From positions 91,010,022 to 91,074,021 of the forward strand of contig CM072513.1 of assembly GCA_036898135.1 (NCBI GenBank): 64,000 nt of DNA, written 5' to 3'. This document shows positions 23,783 through 35,255 of this stretch, one piece after another. A program made the position numbers and the translations under genes. The DNA comes from Oncomelania hupensis. Its lineage: Eukaryota > Mollusca > Gastropoda > Littorinimorpha > Pomatiopsidae. The notes under the pieces were generated by a model. It did no database searches and had not been told where the DNA came from. It worked only from the letters and a program-made list of their open reading frames with translations. Position 1 is the first letter of the stretch. Every line of letters begins with the position of its first letter.

Positions 23783-24170
23783 TTTTTTTACATTGAGTCA
23801 ACTTTGGGAAATTGTATTGCTGTCACATGAAAAGATACAAATAATATTAAAGGGTAATTTCTTGCTTAAACTGACCGCTAAGCTTGGAGGACGTTTTATG
23901 TAAACAACGAAACCATTCTGAATACTATACACATACACTTTCACAGCTACGCTATTTTTAGAATCAACCTTGATGTCGTTAATAAGCACGAACACAAATG
24001 ACTATCGGTGTGTATCAAAACCCGCGCTGCATGTTTACATTTCGAAGAGTTATTTTTATTTGTCTGGGATGGGTGGGTGGATTAGTCTTTTTTTTTCTTC
24101 TTTCTTTGAGGCTACTCCCGGCTTATTTGAAAGTAGTCTGCGACAGTGAAACGTGTGATCTTTGGGGTCA
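23783..24170 (+). repeat. Dispersed repeat segment B, copy 1
   Basis: Shares ordered blocks with 29015-29330: GGGAAATTG.....TTG.TGTCACAT, a long CTATTTTTAGAATCAACC block, TGTATATCAAAACC-like sequence and TCTGCGAC..TGAAA. Origin unknown; could be an old element or a segmental duplication. Confidence 0.5.
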
Positions 24171-24295
24171 ATATATAATGGATGGAAACGAACTGAACGT
24201 AAACAAATCCTTCACTTTTGTTTGTGATTTGAATGATGATAGGACAGTTTGGAGGTGGAGAGGAAGGAAATGGGAGAATTAGAAGAGGAGAGGGG

Positions 24296-24830
24296 GGGGG
24301 GAAGATGAAAGATGATAGGTAAAGGAGAGAGAAAGATAATAGGTTAAAGAGAGAGAAAAAGATGATAGGTTAAGGAGAGAAAGATGATAGGTTAAGGGGA
24401 GAGAAAGATGATAGGTAAAGTAGAGAAAGATGATAGGTAAAGTAGAGAAAGATTATAGGTAAAGGGGATAGAAAAACGATAGGTTAAGGAGAGAAAGATG
24501 ATAGGTTAAGGGGAGAGAAAGATGATAGGTTAAGGGAAGAGAAAGATTATAGGTAAAGGGGAGAGAAAAATGATAGGTTAAGGAGAGAAAGATGATAGGT
24601 TAAGTAGAGAAAGATGATAGGTAAAGGGGGGAGAAAAACGATAGGTTAAGGAGAGAAAGATGATAGGTTAAGGAGAGAAAGATGATAGGTAAAGGGGAGA
24701 GAAAGATGATAGGTTTAAGGAGATAAAGATGGTAGGTTGAGGACAGAAAGATTAGGTTGAGGACAGAAAGATGATAGGTTAAGGACAGAAAGTGATAGGG
24801 TAAAGACAGAAAGATGACAGGTTAAGGATA
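24296..24830. repeat. GATA-containing minisatellite
   Basis: About 25 variable units of roughly 18-24 bp, each close to GAGAGAAAGATGATAGGTTAAGG. Length variation comes from GAGA and AAGGGG insertions. Every unit has a GATAGG motif. Confidence 0.85.
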
Positions 24831-24864
24831 TATAGATATATTATATATATATATACACACACAT

Positions 24865-25015
24865 AATGGCCTAGACCTTGAGCAGCTCTTGAGCTGGAAA
24901 AGTACTGAATATAAGAAGGATTAAATAAATAAATACATGTATACATAAATAAAATAAACAAAATAAAATAATGGATTAAATAAAAATAAATAAGTAATAA
25001 TATATATACTCCTAC
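24865..25015 (+). mobile_element. SINE 3' end with AAAT tail
   Basis: CTTGAGCAGCTCTTGAGCTGG followed by AAAAGTACTGAATATAAG and a long AAATAAATA tail. Same family as 7145, 37765 and 54855. Confidence 0.6.
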
Positions 25016-26136
25016 TGGATCTTTTTTGCTCATTTATAAGATCAAAGTCCAAACTATCCAATATGTTTATGTAACAATAAGCAGTTCAGTGAGGAAGAGA
25101 GAAACACATAATTTGCCCTATGAAATGAGCGTTGCTGTAATGAATATCAAGCTGCGGCTGTTGCTTAGTAACTGGTATTTATAACCCATACATTCAATTA
25201 AGGAGGTTATGTTAGGTCGAGTTCATGAAAGCAATTAAATGTGTGCTCATGAGGTAACACTAGTGCGAAGAGCACTTATGCATGTGCACATGCACACACG
25301 CACAGAGCGTTACTGTTGTTAGTGTGGTAGAGAATATGATGTTCCCAGAATCTGGAATGGTCATAGTGAGTAGGAATATTGCAAGGTAAATTGTACAATC
25401 TAAGGTCAAGAAAATACCTACCGCGTATATTGTTGGTGTCTTCTGAACTAGTTCATGTCTAATATTGAAAAAGTGCATTAACAACACAAATCTGCTGCAC
25501 CAAAATGAATGACTAAGACAGGACATTGAAATGTTGTTTGTTTTAAACTGGACAGTTCTATCGGTATTCTTTTGCTGCTTTCAACACCATTGTTGTGATT
25601 TTGCTCCAGTTAGACGGACAGAATGGTAATCGTGTGATGTTTTATTCGTGTAAATATTCCAAGTAAATGCAAATTGTACTTGCTGCTTTGTCATTGATGG
25701 GCTCGTTATTTATTTTAAAAATTTATTTGTGTATTTATGTATATATTTTTTGTGTATTATCTCATTGTGGTGGATCCTCTATTGATTTCTTTATCGCTGT
25801 TTGTAATTTGTTTGTTATTTTGAGAGACACTAGACAGGCTTGAGCAATGTACAATTTTCATCACCTTTACTAACGGGCTTCAGGCCTTTTGGATGTTAAT
25901 AGTAGCCATAAGGAAAATTGTGAACACTTTAGAAAGAATTCATTGCCATTGATATTAATCATTACATTAGCTTAGCGACTTAACAATACAGAACTCGATG
26001 ATATCATGCTTTGTCCCTTTGTTGCATTACATGGCAGAGAATATATTTCATTCATGCTGTTTTTGTAGAGCGGTTTTATTTATATCGGCTTGTTATGTCC
26101 CTTTGCTATGTATACTTGTCTTACGCAATGCGATTA
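25016..26136. other. Intergenic, no gene seen
   Basis: Mixed AT-rich sequence without a splice-bounded exon or recognisable element. Confidence 0.4.
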
Positions 26137-26142
26137 GATGTG

Positions 26143-26684
26143 CAGAGCTGCCAACCCCTAAAAAAAATTTCAGTAGCAAACAAAGAAAAATATCAGTAGT
26201 TTCAGCTCAATTTCAGTAGCAAATGTACGAACAAGAATTTTCACATGATAAAATGAGCATTATTTAAAATGTTGATATTAGCTTAAATAAAAACCAAACA
26301 CCAACACAAAAAGCATTAACTTTCAAATATTTATTTTTAAAATGATAGAAATGTTCCTGAAAAAAAAAACAACAGTTTTAACATTTTGTTCGGAAAAGCT
26401 AACCCAATGGCTCACTACATGTACTAATGGCATGGATACTGCATTGGTTTAAAACCAAATTGTTAAAGCTGCTATTTATATTAAAAAAAACAACATTGTC
26501 AGTTATAGGTTCACAGGCATAGACATGTTAGGGTTTTCTTCTGCTAGGGCAGAAACAGTTGCCCTCTTGCATCTCTGTAGCAGCTCTACTGGTTTTGAAC
26601 TTCTTAGAATAAGTAGATGAAAAACATTAACTGGTATGATGTACTTTTTGTTATGTAAACACGGGGATCACAGGACATGACTGT

Positions 26685-26721
<37 letters not shown>

Positions 26722-26961
26722 CTACCGCGCAGTGGCTGCTGAGCTAAAAATAGCGCACACGCAAAGCGCTATACGAAAGTCTATGATATTGACGAAAGCC
26801 TAGTAGGCTTACGTCTCTCGCGGCTTTGTTTCGATACTTGTAAAAAAATAGGTATGCTTTGAAATTTTTCTTCCGTAGTATTTCTTGAAATGGCGTAGTT
26901 GCGGAATTAAAGAACATTTTCCGGAGAAACTACGGACGTTCCGTAGGGGTTGGCAGCTCTG
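26143..26961. mobile_element. DNA element with TGCCAACC ends, 6-bp duplication
   Basis: Perfect inverted ends CAGAGCTGCCAACCCCT / AGGGGTTGGCAGCTCTG and an exact 6-bp duplication GATGTG (26137-26142, 26962-26967). The 819-bp body has a (CT)n array near 26690-26720 and no transposase frame. Repeated TTTCAGTAGCAAA phrases lie near the left end. Confidence 0.85.
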
Positions 26962-27189
26962 GATGTGCAACCTTTGATGAACCAATCACGTTTCATGAGA
27001 CAAAAGCAAGCATCAGGGGATGTAGCGAACAGAGAGCTACATATAACAGACATTGAAAGGAGAGAAAAGACTTACCTGCAGTTATAATTAATGTATATAT
27101 TTTATGTAATATTTGTAGCGGAACCAATTTTATGATGATATATGAACTGTTGAGCTGTGATTTCTGATGATGATGTGCTATCTTTACCT

Positions 27190-27345
27190 GAACAGTTGTT
27201 GCTATTTTGTTCATGGCTGATGTTGATGTTTGTTGTGATTCTGGCCTGAGTTATACTCGCCTATATTTTCTCAAATGAAAAGTTGTTAGAAACTGTAACA
27301 AACTTCAGTGATAAAATTAAAAGCTGACGGCTTAGTTGTTGAAGT
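27190..27345 (+). repeat. Dispersed repeat segment A, copy 1
   Basis: Matches 28805-28965 (GATGTTGATGTTTGT.GTGATTCTG, AACAAACTTCAGT.ATAAAA..AAAGCTGACGG). In the second copy segment A is directly followed by segment B; here B lies about 3 kb upstream instead. Confidence 0.5.
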
Positions 27346-28140
27346 TCCTCCGTGGGGGTGCCAGGGGATTTCTGTATAAATAGTATCTCCACTTTGCGGA
27401 AATTTAGTGTTTTAAATTATCACTGTTTCTGTCATTCTTATTTGTTTTCATTCCCAGTCTGTTTTATCACCTACCCTTTTTCTGGAAATCCCCCGTTGGG
27501 GTGCCGGGGGTTTCAGTATAAATAGTATCCCCACTTTCTGCAAATTTAGTGCTTTAAATTCCCACTATCGCTGTCTTTCTCATTTGCTCTTTCTCATTCC
27601 TGCTCTGTTCTATCAATCTGCTATACTATCTTCTTCTTCACTAGACCAGTCACCTACCTTTTTTTTTTGAAAACTCTTCTGGGACAAGACTCCTTATTTG
27701 TGTGTGAGGTCTGTTGGATCAGCTTGGGAATATTGGACGCTTTCTGCCAGGTGGTCACTAGGGCTTCCTATGATGTTATTATTTAGCAATGTAGGCATTT
27801 TATATGTATGTGTTTTGTTGATAATTTATAATGATGTTTGTATTCTATTTTGTTTTTGTTAAATGGGGGTTCGATAAGTTGAGGTGAAGCCTCAGCCGTC
27901 CCCTGCGTGGGATGTCTTTATTGTAAAGTGACTGGCTGGTGGAGGGCATTCAGTTTTCCCACTAGGGTTGTTTCAGCAGATCTTTTATGGGGATTGGGGG
28001 TTGTCCGGTCCTGATTTGGCTCGGAAGAGTCCGCTGGACCTAAAGCAATAATCATGTAATGTAATGTTTTTCTGGAAAACTCTCCCAAAATTTCGCATTT
28101 GTGTATGGGGTCTGCTTGGGATGTTGGGCACTTTGCCCTG
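27346..28140 (+). mobile_element. Older TATA-retroposon copy, split by a younger one
   Basis: The host copy is 27346-27488 plus about 28079-28140 (GGGGTGCCAGGGGATTTCTG, TATAAATAG, then GAAAACTC..CCAAAATT). It is interrupted exactly by the intact element 27489-28066 with a 12-bp duplication. Confidence 0.7.
27477..28078 (+). mobile_element. TATA-containing retroposon, intact copy B (with target duplication)
   Basis: Body 27489-28066 (578 bp), with exact 12-bp direct repeats TTTTTCTGGAAA at 27477-27488 and 28067-28078. It starts TCCCCCGTTGGGGTGCCGGGG, has TATAAATAG at about position 37, and ends CATGTAATGTAATG. Internal order is identical to 3771-4345 read on the minus strand. No protein domain and no tRNA-, 5S- or 7SL-like head is recognised. 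Confidence 0.85.
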
Positions 28141-28570
28141 TTAGGGTGCCAGGGTTTTCTGTAAAAATAGTATCCCCATTTGTGGAAATTTAGTGCTTTA
28201 AATTACCACTGTTTCTGTCATTCTCATTTGTTCTTTCTCGTTCATAATCTGTTCTATCAATCTACTATCTTCTTCGCTAGACCAGTCAGTCACCTACCTT
28301 TTTTTCTTGAAAACTCACCCAAAACTCCTCATTTGTGTATGGGGTCTGTTGGGTCAGCTTGGAAATATTGGACGCTTTCTGCCAAATGCTCACTAGGGCT
28401 TTCTATGGTATTATTTTTTCGCAATGTAAGTATTTTATATGTATGTGTTTTGTTAATATTTTATAATAATGTTTATATTCTATTTTGTTTTTGTAAATGG
28501 GGATTCAGTAAATTAAACTAGAGTACAGTCTCATCATCCCCTGCATGGGATGCCTTTTTTTAAAAGTGAC
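28141..28570 (+). mobile_element. TATA-retroposon, third copy (3' truncated)
   Basis: Same family: GGTGCCAGGGTTTTCTG, AAAAATAGTATCCCC, CTAGACCAGTCAGTCACCTACC, GGACGCTTTCTGCCA. It breaks off near 28560 and is followed by an inverted tail fragment. Confidence 0.7.
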
Positions 28571-28632
28571 ATTACATTACATGATTATTGCTTTAGGTCC
28601 AGCGGACTCTTCCGAGCCAAATCAGGACCAAT
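28570..28632 (-). mobile_element. TATA-retroposon 3' tail, inverted fragment
   Basis: CATTACATTACATGATTATT then GGTCCAGCGGACTCTTCCGA: the 3' end of the family on the opposite strand, wedged between two plus-strand pieces. Confidence 0.7.
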
Positions 28633-28800
28633 TTTAAAGTGACGAGCTGATGGAATGCCTTCAGTGTTACCATTAGGGTTGTTTCAGCAAATCTTTTATA
28701 TAATAAGGATCCGTGGTGAGCCGTCTTTCAACCAAGCTGTGGTCCTGATTCTTCTCTTTCCGCTGGATCCTATAAACAATGACTAATTGACTGGACTTAA
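28633..28800 (+). mobile_element. TATA-retroposon 3' part, variant tail
   Basis: AAAGTGACGAGCTGATGGAATGCC through GGTCCTGATTCTTCTCTTTC, ending AATGACTAATTGACT. Same variant subfamily as 12013-12240. Confidence 0.6.
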
Positions 28801-28804
28801 TATT

Positions 28805-29330
28805 GTTGACATTTTGTACATGGCCGATGTTGATGTTTGTCGTGATTCTGTTTGAGTGGTACGTGCCTGTGTTGTCTAAATTGATAAGTTGTTACAAACG
28901 ATAACAAACTTCAGTTATAAAAGCTGACGGTTTAGCTGTTGAAGTAATGAAGTTCGCTGGTTAAATGCCAAAGTTTCATGGATATTTTCTTCTTTCCTTT
29001 TCTAATAATGAGTTTGCTTGGGAAATTGCTTTGTTGTCACATTCGAAGACAGTTTAAGGGGTGAACGTTTCTCACACCGACCGTTAAGCTTTGAAGTGGA
29101 GGCCTGCTAGACACACTTTTGCAGCAGTGCTATTTTTAGAATCAACCTTGATGCTATTAATGGAAATGTACATACACCAATGAATTTATCGATGTATATC
29201 AAAACCGTACATTGGAAAAGGTTAAGTTTTGGGCTTAATCTTGTTGTATTTTCTGGTGGGTCAACACTCGTCGTGAATAATTTTAAAAGGATCTGCGACG
29301 CTGAAATGGGTGATCTAGGGACCCTTTAAG
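28805..29330 (+). repeat. Dispersed repeat segments A+B, copy 2
   Basis: Segment A (28805-28965) and segment B (29015-29330) are adjacent and in the same orientation here, matching 27190-27345 and 23783-24170. No coding potential. Confidence 0.5.
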
Positions 29331-30902
29331 TATGACACCACTTTGTTTAAATGAACGAGGCTTGCTGCAATGTTGTATAGTACACCTCTCTCAAGGAGGA
29401 CATGTATGGTACTGCATAGGAATTATTGTGTTCTTTAGCTCTGTTGACAGGTATAGCATGAATTTTGTAACAAACCGTTTAATTATTGTTCATGACATCA
29501 TTCAAGATGACCTTCTTTCAGACTATATGGTCTCTCTCACTTGGATCAGGGCCTGCGCCCGAGAAAATATGAAACATAATATATATCAAATGAATTAAAT
29601 GTACGTGATACCCGCTTGCATTCTGTTTGCTATTAGTTACTGTGTAGTTATGAGTTCAGTGAACAGGCTTGTACAATCTCTCTACTTCATCTTGAATAAG
29701 CATCGGGCAACATCTGTTGCCTTCACCAGAAATGGTCTTGGACACATATGTGACCTTCAACTGAAAAGGTCAAGGCCACATCTTGTGATCTTTACCTAAA
29801 AAGGCCAAGGCCACATCTGAAAAACCTGGACATGTCAAGGTTATTTTAGTTTTGCATTGTTTTTGTTTTTTGACAAGTCCCTGAATTAGATAAGACTTGA
29901 AAAATAGTCCCCCCACCTACCCTCCCCTAAAAAACACCACTTGGTGATTTTTCTAAACTTGCACTTTTAGAGTTTTAGAATACAATACCTTTCAGTGTCA
30001 GAGTCCAAGGTGACTTGGTTTGATTTTCAGTGCCATGTGGATTTGTTGTTTTAAATTGTTGACACGTTCAATGATTTGTTTTGCACTATAGATGTTTTAG
30101 TTGTTGTACCAGCTTTATTATTAATGGTCATTGTTGCTGTTGTCACATTCACACCTTTATAGTTGACTGGATGTTTGAAACTGACCTATTTATGTTTACT
30201 TGTTAATAAATTTTTAGTGCGAACCGAAATCTATTGATTATTACTTGTTTCAATATGAAAAAAACCACTTGTCTCCTTTTTCCCTTGGCTTCTGGATAAA
30301 AAAATTTTTTTTTCCGCATAAAAACGAGTTTTGTCTTTTACGGTCTGTTTTTTTCTGTGGTTATTTTTTTGTTTGAATGTCTAGATAATATTTGGAAATA
30401 CTTCAAATAGTCGGGAATCTAAATGAGCCAAATATACATCTGTCTGTTGGTTGGTCTTGCCTTTTTGTATTTCCAGATAATGTCCGACCGACTGACAACA
30501 TACAGACAGCAGACATTTGGGACACTTCCCCCTGATAAAAAAGGGACAATAAAGTGTCCAAAATGTGGCTTGATCTGGTTCCCGACTAGATTTTTTTTAA
30601 AAACTGCTACATAAAGCATAATATTTTTAATTAGCACACAAGTGGAAAGCACAGACACAAACGCCTATGTAAAAAAAAAAAAAGAAGAAGCAAGAATGAA
30701 CTTCTGAATTGTATAAAAAGTTCAATAACAGTATTTGACAGGTATACATTTCAGTATACAAGCATACAATAACTGGTGTACAGGTTAGTTCAATGACAAA
30801 GGTAATCCTCCACAAAAAATATGTCATAACATTTCTATAAAATGCCATTTCACATATTACAGCAGTACACATATACCCACATATCTTTCTTCACACACAC
30901 AG
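29331..30902. other. Intergenic, no gene seen
   Basis: A loose tandem of AAAGG(T/C)CAAGGCCACATCT phrases lies at about 29715-29845. The fragment at 30380-30490 repeats 4690-4850. The ORF at 30423-30614 has a CPKCG motif but no other support. Confidence 0.45.
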
Positions 30903-31469
30903 TCTCAATTCAATTCAATTCAATAATTTATGTTAACGTCTTTTTCACATATGTGATTTTAGACCATACAGTCATTCTCACGCATGTACACAAACATATA
31001 ATATAACAATTTAAAGCTGAACTATAATCATACAAAATATCTAACATTACTACAGAAGTTTGCCAACTGCAGACTTGTAAATTATTCGGGCAATATCTAT
31101 CATTGCTGGACTATGCAACCAAGTGTCAGTTAATTCTTGGCTATTTACATCGATATTCTTTTCTTTATATAACATAACCAAAATAGGACATTCATATAAC
31201 AGATGTTTAACAGATATTGGTTGTAAGCATGTACAAACCACATCTTTTGAAAACTTGGTGTTCCATGAATTTACTCTTAGTTTATTAATTATTCTACACA
31301 AATGTCTTGGACAAAAAAAATTTTCATTCTTTCCATTGCTAGGTAAATTAGAATATATATTATTTTCTAATAAAGATATTAATTCAAATACTGAAGGCTT
31401 TATATTATATGTAATAGTATCGCCTAATTTCATTGCTTCACACACACAGTCTCTCTCTAACACATACAC
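30903..31469 (-). pseudogene. 3' end of a second LINE family (ORF C-terminus)
   Basis: The minus-strand frame 31050-31469 reads NKLRVNSWNTKFSKDVVCTC, then QPISVKHLLYECP. This Cys/His arrangement is typical of the C-terminal zinc-knuckle-like region of non-LTR retrotransposon ORF2 proteins. The frame ends in TAA and is followed downstream (toward 30903) by a short UTR and a (TTGAA)n tail. Strongly 5'-truncated; clade not resolved, but different from the GGATA-tailed LINE. Confidence 0.65.
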
Positions 31470-31578
31470 AGTCTCTCAGTCACACACACAAACATAAACT
31501 CGTTCACATCCCAAAGCGAACAATGATAATCTTTCAATTCTGTCACTTCTGCCAATTTCAACTTCTAGCAGTTGTATA

Positions 31579-32242
31579 TAGGGTGGGCCAATAAAATGTT
31601 ACCACTTTTTAATCCTAAATAAGTTGTTTGTTTTTTTAAATGAGAACGTTTTCGAAAATTTTATTCACAAAAATGTCCAAATTATCATTTAATACCAAAA
31701 ATAATCAATTTTTTCACTGGATTTCCTCAAACAATTCTTTCCTGGAGATAGGCTTATCAATTATTATTTAATACCAAAAATAATCAATTTTTTCACTGGA
31801 TTTCCTCAAACAATTCTTCCCTGGAGCTTATCTCATGGCGCACAACTCATGACCTGCCTACTCCACTGACCTTTCTCCCGCAGACTACTTCCTATGGGGG
31901 AACATGAAGGAGAGAGTGTACCACAACAACCCACAGACCTTTGGGCCCTGAAAACCAGCATCCGTCAGGAAATTCTGAGAATCTTACTTGAGATGTGTGG
32001 CAATGTCATTACAAACTTCAATATGCGTGTTGCAACTGTAATCCAGAGAAGAGGAGCGTGGATTGAGCATATCATCAATTATTAAACTGTGTACAGAACG
32101 AGTGAAAAAGTGGGAAACCTTTGGTATCAAATAATAACTAGGTGCTTCCGTGACATTTCTGTGAAGAAAATTTTCGAAAACATTCTCATTGTAAAAACTT
32201 ATGTACAATTAAAAAGTGGTAACAGTTTATTGGCCAACCCTG
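31579..32242 (+). mobile_element. Mariner-like deletion derivative, copy 1
   Basis: Ends TAGGGTGGGCCAATAAA...GTTTATTGGCCAACCCTG form inverted repeats of about 36 bp and are flanked by TA on both sides. The interior keeps the transposase C-terminus (31894-32085), ending RRGAWIEHIINY. A 65-70-bp internal duplication lies at about 31685-31825. The catalytic domain is gone. Confidence 0.75.
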
Positions 32243-33125
32243 TATATCTTTCCTTGTGTTTTACCCACACCATACATTAATCCAAACTGGAAATACAAAA
32301 ATCTTCAGTCATAATAGCTCAGTCAAACATATAACAATGATACAGTTTTACCTTTTTTTTCTTCATTCATGCAAGTTCAGTTAAAACCAAACGTAATGGA
32401 CAATGCCTCTGCCTCAAGAAACCACCAGAGCCGGGGGACTCGAAACTCCAGGTACACAGTGCAAATTGTTAAGTAAACGGAATAAAACACAGAACTGCTA
32501 GCGTTTAAAATTTCCAATAATGAGAAATGAATGGATAAAAGAATGGTAAATTGTTCAGTAGGAATCTGCTTACGCTCAAAGTGCTCAGTAGATCTAAGTC
32601 TTCTTCTACTTTCTGCTCTTTTGCCGCACACACCCCCTCCATAATGCTACTCCACTATTTCAAATTCTGCTCTGAAAACAAAAAGTAATCTGTGTTTGTA
32701 ATTCCATTATGACATGCTGACCTCGCATTACTCTCATTGTAGAGAGAGAGAGGGAGTTTGTAGTCATTGTTTGTTTCAATATGAATACAAATCCATTTAT
32801 TGTCCTCATCATGATACGCAAGGATATTTTTTCTCAGTGATGTGTTCCAATGTGTGGGTGTTTGTCATCACAATTATGTTCATTCTAGTTGTATATGTGC
32901 TGCACGCAATTTCCCTTAAGAACAAGTAAAGGTCTTTATTCTGTAGTAGGTTTATCTTACTGACGTGAAGCATATCTCAGCAAAATAAGGAATATGATGA
33001 ACTCTGGAATGTATACTATACTTAAACAAACAGCACAAAGGAAAATAGGGTCTCCATAGACTTATCCCCTACATGGGAGGCAACTCTCGTCTCACAAGAG
33101 TGATTTCCCTGAAGCACAGACAAAC
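32243..33125. other. Intergenic, no gene seen
   Basis: No supported exon. A few short ORFs without homology. Confidence 0.4.
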
Positions 33126-33305
33126 ATGGCGGACTCCTTACGTATCGTGTATGAGTTTCAAGCATTTTTGAGAGATCGTGGTGCAGTTGTGTCTGGCCAA
33201 AAAAAGGATGAACATGCGTAACTGTGTGAGATTGCGAGAGAAATTAGCCTGGAGTTTGATCCCGTTGAATTATCAGAAGACAGGAAATCATTGTTGACAA
33301 ATTGA
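33126..33305 (+). pseudogene. SAP-like domain fragment, stop-interrupted
   Basis: From the ATG: MADSLRIVYEFQAFLRDRGA, a stop codon after DEHA, then in the same frame LCEIAREISLEFDPVELSED. The pattern of a short helix, Gly, and a Leu-Cys-x-x-Ala helix recalls SAP-like modules found at the N-termini of transposon proteins. Domain call is tentative. Likely a transposon gene relic. Confidence 0.35.
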
Positions 33306-33719
33306 CTTACCATGATGTTACGTTATCGAACTCTTCTCTCCATGTAGCATAGGACAATGTTTGTTTCTTTTTAAAATATTTTTTTTGTTTAATTCTTATA
33401 TACAGTCTGATAGGAATGACCATCAGAAATGCAAAGCAGTTTACATTTTTAAAATCTGTTAAAATTGGAAATTTTTAATGATTTATTGTGCCTTTTTACA
33501 GCCTGCTCAAGAAATGTTTAACATTTGTCTGTAAAACCCTGCTTCTCTAAAGGTTTAAAATCCAGTCAGATACTTGAATTCATTAGAAATCTGTAAAATG
33601 TTTTTGAATCCAATAAAATTTGGATTTGTAATTAATTTTTTAAAGCGTACAAGTTACTGACAGCAAAGAAGCAGATCTACTTGGTTATTTTATCACAATA
33701 TCAGTCTTCAGTCAGTCTT

Positions 33720-34140
33720 CAGAGGTGCCAACCCCTTAATCTTCTTGTCAGTATTTCCTGACCCGTTTGTCAGTATTTTTAAACACTTGTCAGTATTTGT
33801 TTTCCTCGCAAAACCCAGCCTATGACACTATAAAGTAACGACAGGCTTCCCTCTGAAACAGCAGGCTATTTTCAGTCCTCTAAAATCACGATGAAAATCA
33901 GCTTGTTGAACACCACACTTGTTTTACTCTAAAATCACCATGAAATCAGCTTTTTGAACACAGCAACGTTCAGTGAGTGCAGGAGTACTATTATGAGACC
34001 AGAAACCGGTACAGAAGAACCGCTGGCAAAAATAAACGATCGTCAACTTCTCCGTATTTTTATAAAAGCTACCGTATTTCCATATTTAATTCACTTCGCC
34101 GGAATTAAATACGGTCAATCCGTACTAGTTGGCACCTCTG
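33720..34140 (+). mobile_element. DNA element with TGCCAACC ends, 6-bp duplication
   Basis: Ends CAGAGGTGCCAACC and GTTGGCACCTCTG, with exact 6-bp duplication AGTCTT (33714-33719, 34141-34146). 421 bp, no transposase. Relative in reverse orientation at 1269-1692. It lies about 500 bp beyond the COMMD1 stop codon. Confidence 0.85.
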
Positions 34141-34655
34141 AGTCTTTCACATGGTGTAGAGTTCCAAATTTTACTTATTTCCTTCAACAAACTCTATTGT
34201 TTATATGGTTCAATGTTCAAACGCTCACAAATCACAAAACACTTTGACAAACACAATTTCATGATAAATATGACGCGTCTTAGGAATTAATAATATTACA
34301 CTAATGCAGGTCATGAAAATGTCTGTAAATGCTCTTGCTTGAAAAATATGATCATGATAAAACACTGCAAGATTCCCGTTTTTCTTGGAAGAAAAAAAAT
34401 GTATTCGAGGGGACAAAAAATGTCTTTGGGGATTATAAACCCAGTTACAGTTAATTGTTTAGTAATACTACAAACCTGCTTCAGAATAATTTTTGGGTGT
34501 AAACCTTTTGTTCTTCGTTCTGTACCCCAAAAACCACAATGTTCTGGCTTGAAATTCTTATCATGAAAAATACTTGGCGTAATGTTCCTGCTTAAAAGTC
34601 TGATCACTCACACTCACACCTATGTATTGCACCAAGACATCTGAAGTCTCCAGAG

Positions 34656-34760
34656 CTAACTCTGCACATGCTGGTGGATCTGTTGTTCAATCTCCTGCAT
34701 ACTCTTCAACACGCTGGCCAGCTTCTCCTCTGTCATTTCAAACCGTACAATGTCTGCCGC
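34656..34760 (-). CDS. COMMD1: COMMD1 exon 3 (C-terminal)
   Basis: 34 codons plus TAG after acceptor TTGTTTCAG. It reads ADIVRFEMTEEKLASVLKSM and ends QQIHQHVQS, the last strand and helix of the COMM domain. Too short to stand out as an ORF; found by fitting phase and family length. Confidence 0.85.
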   Translation of the reverse strand, partial: AADIVRFEMTEEKLASVLKSMQEIEQQIHQHVQS

Positions 34761-35184
34761 CTGAAACAAATAATAAAGTAATAATAATAATTTTTTTTTT
34801 TTTTATTTATTTATTTTTTTTTTTTTTGGGGGGGGGGGGGTATATCAATATTATTATCTTTTTTCCTTTTTAATTTTTAAAAATCTTTCATTCTTTTTCA
34901 ATATTTCAGTATTAGAACACACAAATACATCAAAATATAAAGTATTGAATAGGAGAAAAAAGATGCAATTAAAAAAAAAAGGATTAAAAAAAAATAAAAA
35001 ACTTGGAACTTTCTGCTGTTCAACTGAAGTTGAAATACAATGATATCGACTTACTACATGTTACAGAATAATTTTATTATTTTTTTAAAAAATAAAAATA
35101 AAATAAAAGGGAACAGAAGAAAAGGCAAGAAGAGGTAAGGCTATTCAAAGGAGATATTGAACACCTGTATAAGTTAGTCAATAG

Positions 35185-35255
<71 letters not shown>

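Noticed and set aside
24296..24830. CRISPR-like or coding repeat
   Set aside because: Purine-rich minisatellite with irregular unit length and no open frame.
30423..30614. Zinc-ribbon-like ORF with CPKCG
   Set aside because: Only one Cys pair, overlaps a repeat shared with 4690-4850, no splice or homolog support.
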